From positions 1-49,595 of the forward strand of contig JAKBMM010000015.1 in the NCBI GenBank assembly GCA_021831565.1: a stretch of DNA of 49,595 nucleotides, written 5' to 3'. Of this stretch, positions 49,052 through 49,595 are shown one piece after another; within the stretch, counting starts at the first letter, position 1; the number at the start of each line of letters is the position of its first letter. Below the pieces are notes generated by a model, which made no database searches, was not told the origin of the DNA, and worked only from the letters and a program-made list of their open reading frames with translations. A program made the translations under genes and the position numbers. This DNA is from Planctomycetota bacterium (lineage in GTDB: Bacteria > Planctomycetota > Phycisphaerae > WQYP01).

Positions 49052-49365
49052 TTATCGCTTGGCTGTCTGACAAACTCCATTTCCGCCAACTGCGTCACCA
49101 AAAATAAACTCGCCATCATGAAATTTCGTGATGTGCTGGATCTGCGATACCTGTCGTTCGGGCAAAGACGCCGTGCGTTCAATGAAAACCACCAGATTGT
49201 TAGCCGATGCGATGGAGCGATGCGGAATTGTCTGGGTGACCTCTCCAATCAGGTCTTTCAGCCGGTGCAAGGCATCTTGGGCGCTGTTGGCGTGGAATGG
49301 TGGCGACGCCACCGGGATGGCCGGTGTTCCAGGCCTTGAGCATGGCCAAGTGTAATACCGCCGTT
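49052..49365 (-). pseudogene. trbB: trbB (conjugative transfer ATPase) fragment with frameshift
   Basis: Two overlapping frames together read like the C-terminal third of TrbB, a VirB11-type ATPase of conjugation systems. The first is LKAWNTGHPGGVATI, the signature of the family. The second is FHANSAQDALHRLKDLIGEV and NNLVVFIERTASLPERQ. One extra base near 49295 (codons ATT-CCA-CGC instead of ATT-CAC-GCC) joins them. The Walker A part is absent. It is a decayed remnant of a conjugative element. Confidence 0.75.
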
Positions 49366-49404
49366 GCACTTGGATTGTCCCCACGCTGCTGACCAGATAT
49401 TTGG

Positions 49405-49460
49405 ACACGCATCACCGGCGCCGACCGTATCGACCACGCGGACGGCTTGGCCGGGATTTC
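49405..49460 (-). pseudogene. PfkB-family sugar kinase scrap
   Basis: The frame AVRVVDTVGAGDAC (minus strand, about 49409-49450) matches the PfkB signature DTVGAGDAF, which ends in the catalytic Asp. An upstream in-frame TGA and a downstream change to TrbB-like sequence leave only about 18 codons. It is too short to be a gene and is best read as debris. Confidence 0.4.
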
Positions 49461-49481
49461 AGCCGCGCCGCTGTCAGCGGG

Positions 49482-49527
49482 CGGGCAAAACCGGCCACTT
49501 GCGGGCAGGTGAAAACCGGCCACTTTA
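49482..49527. repeat. Direct repeats resembling an IS21-type end
   Basis: AAAACCGGCCACTT occurs at 49487-49500 and 49512-49525, each preceded by GCGGGCA. Serial GGCCACTT-type repeats are common at the ends of IS21-family elements. On the minus strand a frame enters from the right edge (IRNFLAFQYEKRQAYELLAS) that could be the end of an element outside the window. The family call is weak. Confidence 0.35.
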
Positions 49528-49595
49528 AGGACGATGCAAGGAGTTCGTAGGCTTGACGCTTTTCGTACTGGAAAGCGAGGAAGTTACGAATGTCC

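Noticed and set aside
49200-49523. 107-codon minus-strand frame as an intact gene
   Set aside because: It joins PfkB-like, TrbB-like and repeat sequence in shifting frames and is better explained as fragments.

Overview
The window reads as a chromosomal segment of a GC-rich planctomycete, most likely of the Phycisphaerae type. The main evidence is a very large secreted protein that combines autotransporter-type beta-strand repeats, a type I dockerin and a C-terminal PEP-CTERM anchor. A fabF-acpP-fabG-fabD-fabH-plsX-rpmF cluster, orphan PilT/GspE-like ATPases and a BBP2-type porin fit this. The assignment rests on gene content only; no rRNA or other phylogenetic marker was tested.

Positions 1-31000 are mostly housekeeping. 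On the minus strand lie a secreted glycoside hydrolase cut by the left edge, a SYLF lipoprotein and the fatty-acid/phospholipid operon, which is transcribed from rpmF towards fabF. On the plus strand come a PilT ATPase, a membrane-anchored degenerate GspE-like protein, a CvpA-like membrane protein, a Mn-type superoxide dismutase with a clear sigma-70 promoter, a D-lyxose isomerase that seems to start at ACG, and the PEP-CTERM/dockerin protein. Next is a relic of a kdp operon (kdpF plus the first 53 codons of kdpA), then a sigma-54-type promoter driving a porin whose 5' end is tandemly duplicated, and alaS. Two Tat-exported proteins follow: one DsrE-like, the other an unusual fusion of a periplasmic binding protein with a TsdA-like dihaem cytochrome c. 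A BtuFCD/FecBCDE-type ABC importer (minus strand) and ribE-pdxA (plus strand) end this part.

Positions 31056-47048 are a compact minus-strand defence island. In transcription order it holds an Xre regulator, an ImmA/IrrE peptidase, a TIR protein with a C-terminal membrane tail, a SNF2/DEAH helicase with a DUF3883 end, an AlbA_2/ATPase protein, a DUF1156 DNA methyltransferase, a Fic protein and a DUF499 ATPase with an N-terminal Swt1-like HEPN domain. The helicase + methylase + ATPase trio matches the candidate Hma defence system. A divergent plus-strand gene (47264-49018) carries a DUF4209-like RNxxxHG motif.

The most unusual feature is inside this island. Three of its genes carry clusters of REP-like 19-bp palindromes that are read through in frame as peptide. 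In the methyltransferase two such clusters flank a complete REP-associated tyrosine transposase (RAYT) domain with no start or stop of its own, so a transposase is nested in a defence methyltransferase and its palindromes have spread to the partner genes. The same methyltransferase is also broken near its N terminus by a 194-bp MITE with inverted ends and a 9-bp target duplication; removing it restores the reading frame exactly.

The right end (49019-49595) is a graveyard: a frameshifted trbB conjugation-ATPase fragment, a PfkB sugar-kinase scrap and repeats resembling an IS21-type end. This suggests that the island sits in or beside a decayed mobile element.
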